The notes under the pieces are model-generated. The model did no database searches. It worked only from the letters and a program-made list of their open reading frames with translations, and was not told the origin of the DNA. Made by a program: the position numbers and the translations under genes. A stretch of 64,000 nucleotides of DNA, taken from contig NZ_JXWY01000009.1 in the NCBI RefSeq assembly GCF_000934465.1, positions 24,604-88,603 on the forward strand. The letters are read 5' to 3'. This document shows, piece after piece, positions 55,505 to 63,686 of the stretch (the stretch's first letter is position 1; each line of letters starts with the position of its first letter). The DNA is from Staphylococcus microti. GTDB taxonomy: Bacteria; Bacillota; Bacilli; Staphylococcales; Staphylococcaceae.

Positions 55505-56128
55505 TTAACCATTTAAGAACGGATTCAAATACTCGGCTTCAACTGTTGTTGATGGGCCATGCCCTGGATAAATTGGCAATGTCTCATCCAAGTCGAACAG
55601 CTTATCTTTAATTGAGTCGATAAGTGTTTCGTAATCACCGCGATATAAATCAGTACGACCAATGCCATTATTAAACAGCGTATCGCCAACAACCGCAAAG
55701 TCATCAAACACATACGACAAACTGCCCGGCGAATGCCCTGGTGTATGCAATACATTCATTGAGAATGACCCGATTTGAAAAGCGCCTTCCTCTAATAGTT
55801 CAGGCTGTGCTTGGCTTGTAATAATCGGTAAGCCATGCGCACGGAACTTTGCAGAACCATTTTTATGAGGGTCTGTTAAAAAGTCAACTTCTTCGGGATG
55901 AATATACACTGGCACATGATATTTTTCTAAAACAGCATCTAACGCAGCGATATGATCAAAGTGCGCATGTGTTAGTAAAATGCCAATTAATGGCTTATTA
56001 ATAGCTGAAATTTCGGCTAAAATTTTATCCGCTTCACCTGCTGGATCAACGAGTAACAGTTCCGTATCATTTTCTATAAAATACGTATTAGTCTCTACAA
56101 ATCCAAGTGTTAAATAAGATAGTTTCAT
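55505..56128 (-). CDS. Metallo-beta-lactamase fold hydrolase (YqgX, glyoxalase II-like)
   Basis: A 207-residue hydrolase with two metal sites: ILLTHAHFDHIAAL (HxHxDH), HTPGHSPGSLSYV, VVGDTLFNNGIGRTDL (bridging Asp) and a last His in PIYPGHGPSTT. This YqgX group resembles hydroxyacylglutathione hydrolases but is shorter; in organisms with bacillithiol the true substrate is not settled. It lies upstream of nothing in its direction but the comG operon, 66 bases away. Confidence 0.88.
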   Translation of the reverse strand: MKLSYLTLGFVETNTYFIENDTELLLVDPAGEADKILAEISAINKPLIGILLTHAHFDHIAALDAVLEKYHVPVYIHPEEVDFLTDPHKNGSAKFRAHGLPIITSQAQPELLEEGAFQIGSFSMNVLHTPGHSPGSLSYVFDDFAVVGDTLFNNGIGRTDLYRGDYETLIDSIKDKLFDLDETLPIYPGHGPSTTVEAEYLNPFLNG

Positions 56129-56150
56129 GATGATGCTCCAATCAAATTTC

Positions 56151-56462
56151 TTATTTTAAATGCTTTTGAACAGAAGCTAATTTATCATTCATTTCACGCT
56201 CGATGTCACGACGATCATCGATGCGAATGTTTGTACATACGCGATCTAAACCTTTATTGAAAGGTAACTCATGAATCGCTTGAATCACTTCAAATAAATC
56301 TTTTAAGTCCCCTTCAATCAAAGTGTTCATCGGTGTTAATTGGTAGTTGATTTTACCTTCTTGTTTATATTCTTCCAGTTTTGTTTGAATTTCTGCGATA
56401 TATTTACTTACGCTTGGTCCTTCAGTTCCTACTGGGATAACGACTACATCTACAATTGCCAT
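56151..56462 (-). CDS. MTH1187-family thiamine-binding protein (YqgV)
   Basis: A 103-residue DUF77 protein (MTH1187/YkoF superfamily) that binds thiamine or hydroxymethylpyrimidine in relatives. The VVVIPVGTEGPSVSKYIAEI start and YQLTPMNTLIEGDLKDLFEV are typical. It starts after GAGGAG, 7 bases from the glucokinase stop, and is part of the yqgQ-glk-yqgV-yqgX series known from Bacillales. Confidence 0.87.
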   Translation of the reverse strand: MAIVDVVVIPVGTEGPSVSKYIAEIQTKLEEYKQEGKINYQLTPMNTLIEGDLKDLFEVIQAIHELPFNKGLDRVCTNIRIDDRRDIEREMNDKLASVQKHLK

Positions 56463-56469
56463 TTTCTAT

Positions 56470-57450
56470 CTACTCCTCTTCTAAAATATAAGTTTTTATT
56501 AAACCAGCTGCACCAACGATACCTGCTTCATTGCCTAATGAGGCTAAAACGATTTCCGTATTTTCTTGAGAAGGTGTAAAAGCAAGTTGATGGTATGCTG
56601 TTTTAACATTTTCTATTAAAATATGACCTGCATCGGCCATACCGCCGCCTAAAATAATATATTTTGGATTGACCGTTACGCTTAAAATACTCGCTAAATA
56701 AGCGATATATTGTGCAATCCTTTCCACGATAAACAAACTAAATGCATCGCCTACTTTAGCAGCGTCAAATACATCTTTTGCAGTGATGTCTCCTTGTTTA
56801 ATAAGTGGTAAAAGTTGAGATTGGATTGTTAATTTCGGGTGGTAATATTTTACAAGATTGACGACACCTGTTGCAGATGCGACGGTTTCAATACAACCTG
56901 CTTTACCACAATTACAATCGAAGCGCTGATCATGGTCCACACGAATGTGTCCTAATTCTGCACCTGAACCGTTATGTCCATGTACAATTTTGCCATTTGA
57001 AATAATGCCGCCACCGACGCCTGTACCTAAAGTAATAGCGACGACATCATCTGCGTCTTGACCTGCACCGAGATGTTTTTCGCCTAACGCAGCAATGTTT
57101 GCATCATTGTCGACGATGACTGGAAAATCGACAAATTCTTTCATCAGCTGAGCAACATTCACTTTACTCGGCCAGTTTAAATTAACGGCACCATTAACAA
57201 TGCCTTTTTCAAAATTTACGGGACCTGGTACACCGATGCCCATACCGATTACATCGTCTAAATGATAATTTAACATGTTACATTGTTCAACGAAAGCATC
57301 GTATACGTTTTTTAGTAATTTGCGACCAGTTGGATCAGACGTATCTGTTTTGATTGCCCATTTTTGAAGACGTGTTAAGTGTTGATCAAAGATGCCTAAT
57401 TTACAAGTTGTCCCTCCAATATCAACTGCAAAAATTAATTTCTGACTCAT
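56470..57450 (-). CDS. glk: Glucokinase (ROK family)
   Basis: A 326-residue ROK kinase that phosphorylates glucose with ATP. The N-terminal phosphate loop is [16 protein letters not shown], the glucose-binding block is [14 protein letters not shown], the catalytic Asp lies in that DN pair, and the ROK zinc motif reads [10 protein letters not shown] with the preceding [11 protein letters not shown]. It overlaps yqgQ by 4 bases (ATGA). It feeds Zwf and glycolysis with glucose 6-phosphate from non-PTS glucose. Confidence 0.95.
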   Translation of the reverse strand: MSQKLIFAVDIGGTTCKLGIFDQHLTRLQKWAIKTDTSDPTGRKLLKNVYDAFVEQCNMLNYHLDDVIGMGIGVPGPVNFEKGIVNGAVNLNWPSKVNVAQLMKEFVDFPVIVDNDANIAALGEKHLGAGQDADDVVAITLGTGVGGGIISNGKIVHGHNGSGAELGHIRVDHDQRFDCNCGKAGCIETVASATGVVNLVKYYHPKLTIQSQLLPLIKQGDITAKDVFDAAKVGDAFSLFIVERIAQYIAYLASILSVTVNPKYIILGGGMADAGHILIENVKTAYHQLAFTPSQENTEIVLASLGNEAGIVGAAGLIKTYILEEE

Positions 57451-57650
57451 AAACGGTTCAACCTTCTCTCGTTAATAATATGACGACATTGTAAGAATTC
57501 ATCTCTTGAAATGAGTTGATGTTTGAACAATGATGTTAACTCTTGCTCAATCATTTCCAACATATCCGCTTTGTCGTCAAAATAAATAATAAAGCCAAAC
57601 TTTTTTAATAACTGTTGTACATCGTAAAAACTATTTAACTTTGTTTCCAT
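57447..57650 (-). CDS. yqgQ: YqgQ family protein (DUF910)
   Basis: A 67-residue three-helix protein of the YqgQ family; [20 protein letters not shown] and [19 protein letters not shown] are the conserved parts. It is found upstream of glucokinase throughout Bacillales and may bind nucleic acid, but its function is unproven. It overlaps glk by 4 bases and follows the rhomboid gene by 1 base. Confidence 0.87.
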   Translation of the reverse strand: METKLNSFYDVQQLLKKFGFIIYFDDKADMLEMIEQELTSLFKHQLISRDEFLQCRHIINERRLNRL

Positions 57651-57651
57651 T

Positions 57652-59091
57652 TTAATCTTCCAACTCTCGTTTTAAGATTTTAACACTTTCATTTTGTGGC
57701 GCGAGTTTTGCCGCTTTCTGAATAAACTTTTTCGCATTTTTTTCATCGCCTAACGATCGATTGGCAATGGCCATGACATAGTTAAGTTGCACAGAATTTG
57801 GAAATAATCGCAAACCGCGTTCCCATTCTGCGATAGCCTCTGCTTTGGAATCTTGTGCAGCAATCATCATACCAGATAAATAGTAAGTCATATCATCCGC
57901 ATAACCGTTATCAATCGTTTGTTGTACCATTTCTTTTGCTTCACTATAATGATCATTTTTCATCTGATCTTGAATAATTTGATTGTAAATATTTTCATCA
58001 GGCGTCATAAAAGTTTTAACTAATAAGAGCGTTATTACTAGTACTGTCAAGCCTAATAACCAGTAGAACCCTTTTTTAAATGTTGCATAAAAATAGACGA
58101 GATAAACCGCGAGCATACCACCGATTAAACCACCTAAATGAGCAACGATGTTTACATTACGAACAAGTATTGAAATAACGGCCATTACGACAGCTGCAAT
58201 CAATAATTGAAAAATGGCTTTTCTGTCATACATTTTACTGATCATTAATAATGCAATCAGTGCCCCTAATAAACCAAAGATGGCACCACTTGCGCCAATT
58301 GAAAGACTTGTCGTCATTAAAGCAAGTGTAAACAAATTGCCAGTGATACCTGATGCAAAGTATATTCCCAGCATCTTTAATGAACTTGTGTAGGTTTCGA
58401 CAAGCTTACCAAAAATATAAAGTGACATCATATTTAAAATTAAATGTTCAATATCTAAGTGTAAAAACATCGATGAAATTAAACGATACCACTCGCCATG
58501 CACAACATTAAAATGTGCCAGCGCACCTAGGTTAATAATTTCAATATCTGAACCATGTGGTAAAAACCATGTAATGATGATCCAAATCAGTATATTGATA
58601 GCAATTAAACTGTACGTCATAGGTGTAAAGCGATACATCGCCCGCTCAATCGGATTTCGATTTAATACACGCTTTTTATACGCATCTATCGTTTTCTTAT
58701 CTTGCATCACAAGATGATTTTTGGCGATTGGATTCGTCATTTTTTTTGTGAGCATTTTTAAATCTTGTATCGCATGAAATCTTAACTGTACAGGTTCACG
58801 TTCATTCAGTCCTACTTGATTGAACGGTTTGTCTGTGAAGAAATAAACATCATAGCGTTCAACGCTCATTTTAAGATAATCATCAATTTGAAGTTGGTGC
58901 TCTAACACACGTTGCTTATCGAATTCTAATGATTGCGAGGTGTAAGTACCATACTTAAAAATAGCAACCCGTTGTTTCGCTTTATTTGCCAGCCACACTT
59001 CTTGTCTTTCTTGGTCATAATGGACACATGTGTAACCATAATAGCGTGTCCATATATAACTGGCTTTCCATAAATCTTTTTGGTCTATCAT
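57652..59091 (-). CDS. gluP: Rhomboid intramembrane serine protease GluP-like with TPR
   Basis: A 479-residue membrane protease. A soluble N-terminal domain (about 1-160), a seven-helix rhomboid core with EWYRLISSMFLHLDIEHLIL, catalytic Ser in SIGASGAIFGLLGA and catalytic His in IVAHLGGLIGGM, then a C-terminal tetratricopeptide-like region (YSEAKEMVQQTIDNGYADDM, AIAEWERGLRLFPNSVQLNY). Start ATG 59091 follows GGAGG; in-frame codons upstream overlap that site. It lies directly after the cyclo-ligase gene. B. subtilis GluP (YqgP) acts in membrane protein quality control and cell division. Confidence 0.93.
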   Translation of the reverse strand: MIDQKDLWKASYIWTRYYGYTCVHYDQERQEVWLANKAKQRVAIFKYGTYTSQSLEFDKQRVLEHQLQIDDYLKMSVERYDVYFFTDKPFNQVGLNEREPVQLRFHAIQDLKMLTKKMTNPIAKNHLVMQDKKTIDAYKKRVLNRNPIERAMYRFTPMTYSLIAINILIWIIITWFLPHGSDIEIINLGALAHFNVVHGEWYRLISSMFLHLDIEHLILNMMSLYIFGKLVETYTSSLKMLGIYFASGITGNLFTLALMTTSLSIGASGAIFGLLGALIALLMISKMYDRKAIFQLLIAAVVMAVISILVRNVNIVAHLGGLIGGMLAVYLVYFYATFKKGFYWLLGLTVLVITLLLVKTFMTPDENIYNQIIQDQMKNDHYSEAKEMVQQTIDNGYADDMTYYLSGMMIAAQDSKAEAIAEWERGLRLFPNSVQLNYVMAIANRSLGDEKNAKKFIQKAAKLAPQNESVKILKRELED

Positions 59092-59092
59092 A

Positions 59093-59647
59093 TTAGCCTC
59101 CATATCTTGAAGTTTTCGCAATTATAAGGTGTTGCACCGGTTGATCGTGTGCTTCAATCGGGAGTTGTTCACACAGTTGTACATCATAAATTAAACTTAT
59201 CGTTTTAACAGCGTATGTGTTTAAATAGCGATCAAAATACCCACCGCCATAGCCAATACGATAGCCTTCTTTATTAAAAGCCACACCTGGTACGATGACA
59301 AGGTCTAACGCATTATCAATTGTTGTTTCAGCGTTAACATAACGAATGCCTTTCTCGTCCACAGCGACTTGTGATAAATCATTTATCGCTTGAAAGTTCA
59401 TCGTTTTTGTTGCGTAATTTGTCGCGGGCACATACACTTGTTTACCATCGCGTAACATGTGCATAATAATCGGATCCGTATTGACTTCATGTGCCATTGA
59501 TAAAACAATACCAATTTTTTGTGCAGCTTTATAATTCTCGTGTGCAAACAGTTGTGCTCGTAGCCATTGATCCGCATCGTCCTTTTGCACATTGCCAATC
59601 TCTCGCATACGCTTTAATATTTGTTGTCTTAACGATTTTTTAACCAT
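59093..59647 (-). CDS. 5-formyltetrahydrofolate cyclo-ligase
   Basis: A 184-residue enzyme that converts 5-formyl-THF to methenyl-THF with ATP, returning a folate storage form to one-carbon metabolism. LDLVIVPGVAFNKEGYRIGYGGGYFDRYL is the family signature (LVIVPGVAF and GYGGGYFDR), and the N-terminal KKSLRQQILKRM helix is usual. The start follows GGGAGATGG. It is the first gene of the yqgN-gluP-yqgQ-glk-yqgV series. Confidence 0.93.
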   Translation of the reverse strand: MVKKSLRQQILKRMREIGNVQKDDADQWLRAQLFAHENYKAAQKIGIVLSMAHEVNTDPIIMHMLRDGKQVYVPATNYATKTMNFQAINDLSQVAVDEKGIRYVNAETTIDNALDLVIVPGVAFNKEGYRIGYGGGYFDRYLNTYAVKTISLIYDVQLCEQLPIEAHDQPVQHLIIAKTSRYGG

Positions 59648-59745
59648 TTATGCCATCTCCCATTTTATATCTATTATAACGTGCTGTCGTTGTGGTGTCA
59701 TGAATATCGCAAAAATCAAACGCTATCAATTCAAGACAAAATAAA

Positions 59746-59786
59746 AACCTATCATGGACACGAATATAAAGTGCCGATGATAGGTT
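59746..59786 (-). terminator. Terminator of the 31-residue protein gene
   Basis: Stem AACCTATCAT/ATGATAGGTT (59746-59755 with 59777-59786) with additional inner pairing (GGCAC with GTGTCC), followed on the minus strand by TTTTTATTTT. It lies 12 bases past the stop. Confidence 0.87.
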
Positions 59787-59798
59787 GATACGCAGTCA

Positions 59799-59894
59799 TT
59801 ATTTTTTCTTAGTTGTATCTTTAACAGTGCCTTTAATTTTACCTTCAGCTGTTTCAACAACGCGTCCTGAAATGCTTCCTTTTTTCTCAGCCAT
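59799..59894 (-). CDS. 31-residue basic small protein
   Basis: A 31-residue, Lys-rich soluble protein: MAEKKGSISGRVVETAEGKI then KGTVKDTTKKK. It has its own promoter (GCGACA at 59942-59947, 17-base spacer, TATAAT at 59919-59924), an AGAAGGG ribosome-binding site 8 bases before the ATG, and a strong terminator, which makes it a credible gene despite its size. The alternating pattern with the repeated (I/V)xGxVxxT hints at a CsbD-like or short amphipathic fold, but I do not recognise the family. Function unknown. Confidence 0.7.
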   Translation of the reverse strand: MAEKKGSISGRVVETAEGKIKGTVKDTTKKK

Positions 59895-59918
59895 TATGAA
59901 ACCCTTCTTTCATCATTA

Positions 59919-59947
59919 ATTATACTAGCGATAAAATATTCTGTCGC
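59919..59947 (-). promoter_or_regulatory. Promoter of the 31-residue protein gene
   Basis: GCGACA (59942-59947), a 17-base spacer and a perfect TATAAT (59919-59924) on the minus strand, 24 bases upstream of the ATG. Confidence 0.65.
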
Positions 59948-60207
59948 TTAAATTATATTATAAAACAAATTTCGATTTGTTTGTAGTATAATAATGCTCT
60001 CCAACTGTATTGTAGGAAAATATAGCGTGTTATTTCTATAAATTTGTAGTCATCTTAGTCCTACTAAAATGATTTTCGCATCTTTTGGTGTGAGATGACA
60101 TATGCGTTCTTACTTTTTAGTTATATAATTTCAAAGGAACAAACCAAAATTAAAGAAGACACATGCCCCTATGTGATGTATTCTAAAACGACTTAAAAAA
60201 TAAAAAA

Positions 60208-60232
60208 GACTAGAACAGTGTATGCTCTAGCC
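60208..60232 (-). terminator. rpmG terminator
   Basis: A 10-pair stem (60208-60217 with 60223-60232, two G-T pairs); the minus strand continues with a TTTTTTATTTTTT run. It lies 13 bases after the rpmG stop. Confidence 0.85.
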
Positions 60233-60245
60233 CAAGATTACATGA

Positions 60246-60395
60246 TTATTTTGTTTCACGATGTAATGTTTGTTTATTTTCACGTGCACAGAATTTTTTC
60301 ATTTCGATACGTTCTGGGTTATTTCTTTTATTTTTAGTAGAGATATAATTACGATCTCCACATTCTGTACATGCAAGCGTTACGTTTACGCGCAT
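60246..60395 (-). CDS. rpmG: 50S ribosomal protein L33
   Basis: A 49-residue L33, [20 protein letters not shown] at the N terminus and [15 protein letters not shown] at the end. The first zinc-ribbon pair CTEC is intact, while only one Cys remains in the second half (FCARE), as in the S. aureus paralogue, so zinc binding is uncertain. AGGAGGGG lies 5 bases before the ATG. It was found by reading the short interval upstream of pbp3. Position beside pbp3 is as in S. aureus. Confidence 0.93.
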   Translation of the reverse strand: MRVNVTLACTECGDRNYISTKNKRNNPERIEMKKFCARENKQTLHRETK

Positions 60396-60523
60396 ATTAC
60401 CCCTCCTAATCTTTCTTCAAAATACGACTTTATTATCATATCATTTTCTTGTTAAATTGAAAAGTATTAATTTCACATAGAACACCAAGAAATAAAGTAC
60501 CAGTTAGTCGCAAAATAAAAGAC

Positions 60524-60560
60524 ATGCAACAGACAGTTTAAATGAACATGTCTATTGCAC
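60524..60560 (-). terminator. pbp3 terminator
   Basis: A 12-pair stem (60524-60535 with 60549-60560, one G-T pair), followed on the minus strand by CTTTTATTTTG. It lies 21 bases past the pbp3 stop. Confidence 0.82.
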
Positions 60561-60580
60561 GCCTTTAATAGTTATAAGTT

Positions 60581-62617
60581 CTAATTAAAGTAATAGTTGA
60601 TAATGTCGCGACCTAAGTCCCCACCGTTCAACCATGGTTCTGGAACAGGCTGATTCGTATAAACAATGGAGAAAGCAATTTTCGGATCGTCTGCTGGTGC
60701 ATAGCCAACATATGTTGAGTTTACACGTGGCTGTCCATCTTGAAAGACCTCTGCAGTACCGGTTTTACCTGCTGAACGTACTTTCGTTTTGCTAAAGCTT
60801 TGGTAACCTGTACCTTGTGATTCATTAAACGCCATATCAAATCCTTTTCTAATTTGCTTAATTTGCTTAGGCGTATTGTTCACATGGTTCAATACTTTAC
60901 CTGTGATTTTATGCTTCACAGGTCCAATCTCATCATTACTCGTCGCTTTGCGTATTTCCTTACCAATATGTGGTTGGATACGGTCGCCGCCGTTAGCGAT
61001 AGTTGACACATACTGTGCTAGTTGCAACGGTGTATACGTATCATATTGACCAATCGCTAAGTCAAGATAGTTACCCGGATTGTCTTTTAAAGGTTCAATT
61101 TGACCCGTCACTTCATTCGGTAAATCAATACCTGTTTTCACACCAAGTCCAACTTGATTTAGACCTTTACGTAACTTTTGCCCAGCTACTGTAATATCTT
61201 CAGGAAGTGGCATGCCTGGGTAATAGTCAATACCCGCAATTTTCAATGCTGTTTTAAACATGTATACGTTTGATGAATGCATTAATGCTTGCGTATCATC
61301 AATTTGTCGACTGCTATTTTTATTGAAGTAAGAGCGCTTTGTTAAGCCGCCTTGGAAAGTGAGCGGTTCATCGACAAGCACATCACCTGGGCTAATAACT
61401 TTATTTTGATACCCTGCAAGGAGCGTACCTCCTTTAATAGAAGAACCGACTGTATATTGTGTCGTAAATGTTCCAATATCAAAGTCTGTTAACGTCCCAT
61501 CTGTTTCAATTTGTTTACCTGCAAGCGCTAAGATGTCCCCGTTATTTGGGTCTTGAACGACTAAAAGTGCTGAATCCATATTTACGGCACCTTCACTACG
61601 CAGCTTACTAATATTTTTTTCAAGATACTCTTCTGCTTTTTGCTGTAACTTCATGTCGATCGTTAAGACTAAATCATCGCCTCTTGACCCGTTGTTGACA
61701 ACTTCAGAGTCGATAATGGCACCTGACTTATCTGTTGTATAGCGCATTTCTTTTTTCTTACCACGCAAAATGCTTTCATACTGAAGTTCTAAATAGCCTT
61801 TTCCGACACGATCATTACGTGAGTAGCCTTTTGATAAATAGTAATTCGTTAACTCTTTAGGTAATCCTTCTTCAGGTGTTGAAACACTGCCTAAAATGCC
61901 TCTTAAAGAATCGTCATAAGGATATTTACGATCCCAATCCATCGTTGTATTTACACCCGGTAATTTAGAAAGGTGTTGAGATACAGCAGCATATTCTTTG
62001 TCTGAAACTTTTTCATTTTTAATCGTTCTTGGACTTAATGTACTGCCTTGCATCATTTCACGATAAATCGCTAGTACTTGTAAATCATGATCACTTAACG
62101 TTTTTAAATCTTTGTCTGTGATTTTATCGCGTAATTTCTGATCATAATCTTCTTGTGAAATATCGCCGTTTTCATAAAGAACAGCTTCTTTCTTCATACG
62201 CTTTTGCGCTTCATCAGAATGAAGTGTGATCCAAAAGTCTTTTTTATCACGGTCAGTAATTTTTTTCGTATCCATGTTGATGAGTTTTGAAAGTTGTTTC
62301 GCAGTATCTAATATTTCTGCTTGATCTGTTTTCTTGCCTCGTGTATATGTAATCGCTTTTTTAGAGGCATTATCAACGATGACACGACCATTGCGGTCTA
62401 AAATTCTACCTCTTGGCACAGATTCATTGACTGTGACATTTTCACTTTCACGAATCATTTGACTGTAATGTGAGCCTTGCGCAATCTGCAGGTAGCCAAG
62501 CCTTAATACAATTGCTACAAAGGCAAAAATAATGACGCCGAAAATAAAATTAATGCGCTTATTCATTTGATTGCGCATCTTTTCATCATTCGTTTTTTCT
62601 TTTAAACGTTTTAACAA
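60581..62617 (-). CDS. pbp3: Penicillin-binding protein 3 (class B transpeptidase)
   Basis: A 678-residue class B PBP that cross-links septal or sidewall peptidoglycan. One N-terminal membrane helix (about 21-43), the pedestal domain (VPRGRILDRNGRVIVDNASK), then the transpeptidase domain with active-site Ser in VGSSIKGGT (SxxK), HSSNVYMFKTAL (SxN) and AGKTGTAEV (KTG). I choose TTG 62617 because the product then begins MLKRLKEK as in S. aureus PBP3; the adjacent GTG 62620 is an alternative. It is a native core PBP, not mecA. The C terminus is about 12 residues shorter than in S. aureus. Confidence 0.94.
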   Translation of the reverse strand: MLKRLKEKTNDEKMRNQMNKRINFIFGVIIFAFVAIVLRLGYLQIAQGSHYSQMIRESENVTVNESVPRGRILDRNGRVIVDNASKKAITYTRGKKTDQAEILDTAKQLSKLINMDTKKITDRDKKDFWITLHSDEAQKRMKKEAVLYENGDISQEDYDQKLRDKITDKDLKTLSDHDLQVLAIYREMMQGSTLSPRTIKNEKVSDKEYAAVSQHLSKLPGVNTTMDWDRKYPYDDSLRGILGSVSTPEEGLPKELTNYYLSKGYSRNDRVGKGYLELQYESILRGKKKEMRYTTDKSGAIIDSEVVNNGSRGDDLVLTIDMKLQQKAEEYLEKNISKLRSEGAVNMDSALLVVQDPNNGDILALAGKQIETDGTLTDFDIGTFTTQYTVGSSIKGGTLLAGYQNKVISPGDVLVDEPLTFQGGLTKRSYFNKNSSRQIDDTQALMHSSNVYMFKTALKIAGIDYYPGMPLPEDITVAGQKLRKGLNQVGLGVKTGIDLPNEVTGQIEPLKDNPGNYLDLAIGQYDTYTPLQLAQYVSTIANGGDRIQPHIGKEIRKATSNDEIGPVKHKITGKVLNHVNNTPKQIKQIRKGFDMAFNESQGTGYQSFSKTKVRSAGKTGTAEVFQDGQPRVNSTYVGYAPADDPKIAFSIVYTNQPVPEPWLNGGDLGRDIINYYFN

Positions 62618-62751
62618 CACAACCTACCTCTATTCGCACAGTTTTCTTCTTAAAATGATATATGATAATCGGCTATTTGGCTAATATTTTATTGAAAAAA
62701 GTTAAAAGAATTTTTAACCCCATTGAAATGCTTGATATAAATAAAAAACAA

Positions 62752-62774
62752 CGTGCAATGAAATTCATTACACG
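62752..62774 (-). terminator. sodA terminator
   Basis: Hairpin CGTGCAATGAA/TTCATTACACG (62752-62774) with one mismatch, followed on the minus strand by TTGTTTTTTATTTATA. It lies 25 bases past the sodA stop. Confidence 0.85.
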
Positions 62775-62799
62775 CTGTGAATTGTACTAAGACGGTTAA

Positions 62800-63399
62800 T
62801 TATTTTGCTGCTTGATATAATTCGTCTACTTTTTCCCAGTTTACAACGTTCCAGAACGCATTGATATAATCTGGACGTTTGTTTTGGTATTTAAGGTAGT
62901 ATGCATGTTCCCATACATCAAGACCTAAAAGTGGTGTTTTACCGTCAGTTAGTGGGTTATCTTGATTAGGTGTACTTACAATCGCTAATTCGCCATTGTC
63001 TACAACTAACCATGCCCAACCAGAACCGAAACGAGCAGCAGCTTTGTCAGCAAATTCTTGTTTGAAGCTATCTAAGCTACCCCATTTTTCATTGATTTTT
63101 TCAACAACTTCACCTTTTTCTTCTGAGTTAGGTGTAAGTAATTGCCAGAATAATGAATGGTTTAAGTGACCGCCACCGTTGTTACGTACAGCAGTGCGTT
63201 TTTCTTCAGGTACGTCATTTAAGTTTGCAACAAGTTCTTCGATAGATTTGTTTTCAAACTCAGTACCTTCAACAGCAGCATTTAACTTAGTTACATAAGT
63301 GTTATGATGCTTTGTATGATGAATCTCCATTGTTTCTTTATCGAAATGTGGTTCTAATGCATCGTATGCGTAAGGTAATTTTGGTAATTCGAAAGCCAT
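62800..63399 (-). CDS. sodA: Superoxide dismutase (Mn/Fe)
   Basis: A 199-residue superoxide dismutase that turns superoxide into oxygen and hydrogen peroxide. Metal ligands: His27 in [13 protein letters not shown], His in [11 protein letters not shown], and Asp/His in [19 protein letters not shown]. Length and sequence are those of staphylococcal SodA. AGGAGG lies 9 bases before the ATG. The promoter is at 63435-63464, and an IS right end lies about 70 bases further upstream. Confidence 0.96.
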   Translation of the reverse strand: MAFELPKLPYAYDALEPHFDKETMEIHHTKHHNTYVTKLNAAVEGTEFENKSIEELVANLNDVPEEKRTAVRNNGGGHLNHSLFWQLLTPNSEEKGEVVEKINEKWGSLDSFKQEFADKAAARFGSGWAWLVVDNGELAIVSTPNQDNPLTDGKTPLLGLDVWEHAYYLKYQNKRPDYINAFWNVVNWEKVDELYQAAK

Positions 63400-63434
63400 A
63401 ATTAATCATCCTCCTAATTGTTGATTCCAGTTAC

Positions 63435-63464
63435 ATTCTAACAATTCTTATGTTCGTCTTACAA
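63435..63464 (-). promoter_or_regulatory. sodA promoter
   Basis: TTGTAA (63459-63464), an 18-base spacer and TAGAAT (63435-63440) on the minus strand, 36 bases before the sodA ATG. Confidence 0.55.
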
Positions 63465-63530
63465 TCAATCTGCTTATGAAGCCAAAATTTCAACAACCTG
63501 TACTTCATGTATTGCACCAATAGAAGTTTC

Positions 63531-63686
63531 GTGAACTACTCACCACTTAGCTAAACATAGCGTTTTTAACGCTTGAAGTGGGAGCTTCTTGGGAATAGAG
63601 CGTACTTGCTAGTTTATTTCTTTGCTAACAGCGGTGTCTCTTATTTACCAAGCTATCCCCGTAGTTCCTACGGTTCTTGATGCTAC
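63531..63686 (-). mobile_element. IS200/IS605-type right end and probable omega-RNA region
   Basis: Between the tnpB stop and sodA. On the minus strand the last part folds as CTCCCACTT / AAGTGGTGAG (63584-63576 with 63548-63539) with an inner AGCGTT/AACGCT hairpin (59-64 and 68-73 of the same 63500 block), and ends in GAGTAGTTCAC at 63531. This is the subterminal imperfect hairpin plus TTCAC-like terminus of IS605-family right ends, and also the scaffold part of the omega RNA that TnpB uses. The left end is outside the window. Confidence 0.75.

Larger units (their letters stand above)
59895..60245. other. 351-bp gap between the small protein gene and rpmG
   Basis: Contains the promoter of the small gene (59919-59947), an 8-bp-arm palindrome with a TTCG centre (59963-59982) next to a + strand TATAAT (59987-59992), AT-rich sequence with no coding signal, and the rpmG terminator (60208-60232). 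No further gene is recognised. Confidence 0.5.

Noticed and set aside
60581-62617. mecA-like resistance transpeptidase
   Set aside because: Length, position next to rpmG and sodA, and motifs are those of the native PBP3; there is no SCCmec context.
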